Source: Symsagittifera roscoffensis (Eukaryota; Xenacoelomorpha; Acoela; Convolutidae). Taken from it: a stretch of DNA of 64,000 nt. The notes beneath the pieces are model-generated. The model did no database searches and was not told the DNA's origin. It saw nothing but the letters and a program-made list of their open reading frames with translations. The stretch spans positions 47,040,583 to 47,104,582 of the forward strand of contig NC_087062.1 in NCBI RefSeq assembly GCF_963678635.1. The letters run 5' to 3'. Position numbers and translations under genes: made by a program. Of this stretch, positions 63,321 to 64,000 are shown piece by piece. The stretch's first letter is position 1. Every line of letters starts with the position of its first letter.

Positions 63321-64000
63321 AGAAAAGAAACTCAAATTACTCTACACGAAAGGTCCAGCTGCATTTGGTAGCGTTAAAAATTTAACAAATGCTAGTCAAC
63401 TCTCACCAAAAAAAGTTGAAAAATTTCTGAGATCTCAATCATCACATACAAAGTATGGATTGTTTCGTAAAACATATCCTCGGCTAAAAGTGATTGTTAA
63501 CGATATCAACGAAATTTGGTCTCTTGACTTGGCTTATGTTGATAAATTGGCTAAATATAACCGAGGGGTACGATATTTGTTAGTTGCTGTCGATTGCCTC
63601 TCTCGCTACTTACGAGTGGAACCCCTGAAGACCAAATATGCTAAGAAAACAACCGAAGCTTTCAAAAAAATGATCAAAACAAAACAACCAAAAAAAGTTT
63701 GGGTTGACAAAGGCACCGAGTTTAAAGGAGAGTTCGAAAAGTTATGTACTAAACGAGAAATCATCAAATACAATACTCACAGTGAAAAAAAATCAGCGTT
63801 TGCCGAAAGAAACATTCGATCGCTGAAAAGTATTATGTACAAATACTTGGAGTTTGAATGGACTTACAGTTATATTGAAAAATTACAAAGTTTTGTTCAA
63901 ACGATTAACTCACGCGTTAATAGAGTAACAAAATTGGCTCCAAACAAGGTCACAAGAAAACATGTACCTGCTTTAGTTTCATTAATTGCAAACAGTTCAT
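63235..64000 (+). CDS. int: Maverick/Polinton retroviral-type integrase, partial
   Basis: Open from ATGs at 63235, 63244 or 63256 to the window edge (at least 255 codons). A basic start (KNRLRRRQQK) is followed by a helical region with GSVKNL and SPKKVEKFL, then the rve core. Catalytic residues are Asp98 in WSLDLAYVD, Asp158 in VWVDKGTEF and Glu191 in SAFAERNIRSLK. LLVAVDCLSRY follows the first Asp as expected. This enzyme inserts Maverick DNA, usually with a short target duplication. No break is seen in the visible part; a C-terminal chromodomain, if any, lies outside. Confidence 0.92.
   Translation, partial: MTTMIKTMKAVKNRLRRRQQKNGNPTISEEKKLKLLYTKGPAAFGSVKNLTNASQLSPKKVEKFLRSQSSHTKYGLFRKTYPRLKVIVNDINEIWSLDLAYVDKLAKYNRGVRYLLVAVDCLSRYLRVEPLKTKYAKKTTEAFKKMIKTKQPKKVWVDKGTEFKGEFEKLCTKREIIKYNTHSEKKSAFAERNIRSLKSIMYKYLEFEWTYSYIEKLQSFVQTINSRVNRVTKLAPNKVTRKHVPALVSLIANSS

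Overview
The window is eukaryotic, repeat-rich, AT-rich DNA. It most probably comes from a nematode, and the retroelement families and short introns resemble Caenorhabditis. The support is inference: worm-style acceptors (TTTTCAG), a candidate 52-bp intron, and retroelement proteins that look like repeat families I recall from Caenorhabditis assemblies. No search was run. There is no bacterial gene organisation.

Layout. (1) Positions 1-26,100 are a nested retrotransposon graveyard. A non-LTR element (endonuclease plus reverse transcriptase) sits in head-to-tail copies inside a 7.67-kb unit (1307-8980). The unit is directly repeated as a 5.84-kb derivative (8981-14822) that lost 1.8 kb between GAGT microhomologies. 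LTR-like arms in inverted orientation border these copies. To the right lie Ty3/gypsy RT/RNase H remnants, an SGNH-hydrolase-like reading run, gag-like sequence, an older non-LTR fragment and several decayed reading runs. (2) Positions 26,100-35,980 are gene-poor, with broken minus-strand coding remnants, small repeats and one plausible intact host-type gene: a small secreted six-cysteine protein at 35,465-35,773. (3) Positions 35,981-60,349 hold two nearly identical direct copies of a 12.18-kb unit. Each carries the replication half of a Maverick/Polinton (adintovirus-like) element. (4) Positions 60,350-64,000 continue the second copy into packaging and integration genes and run off the window inside the integrase.

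How the Maverick genes fit together. A protein-primed family B DNA polymerase with three N-terminal C2H2 fingers is split by one intron and transcribed leftward. Its upstream region has three E2F-like motifs. A second leftward gene has a basic nuclear-signal-like tail. A rightward series encodes a PC4-like protein, a protein with an HxH (HUH-like) motif, a protein of unknown function, and a DxE exonuclease-like protein. In the second copy only, there follow small paralogous proteins, a two-helix membrane protein, a packaging-type ATPase, two small or disordered proteins that look like conserved Maverick accessory products, and a DDE integrase. Capsid, protease and fusogen genes are not in the window and may lie beyond 64,000. 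The first copy is only the replication half. A hairpin plus iteron-like repeats next to a 0.7-kb TATG microsatellite, close to the polymerase 3' end, is a candidate origin or terminal element.
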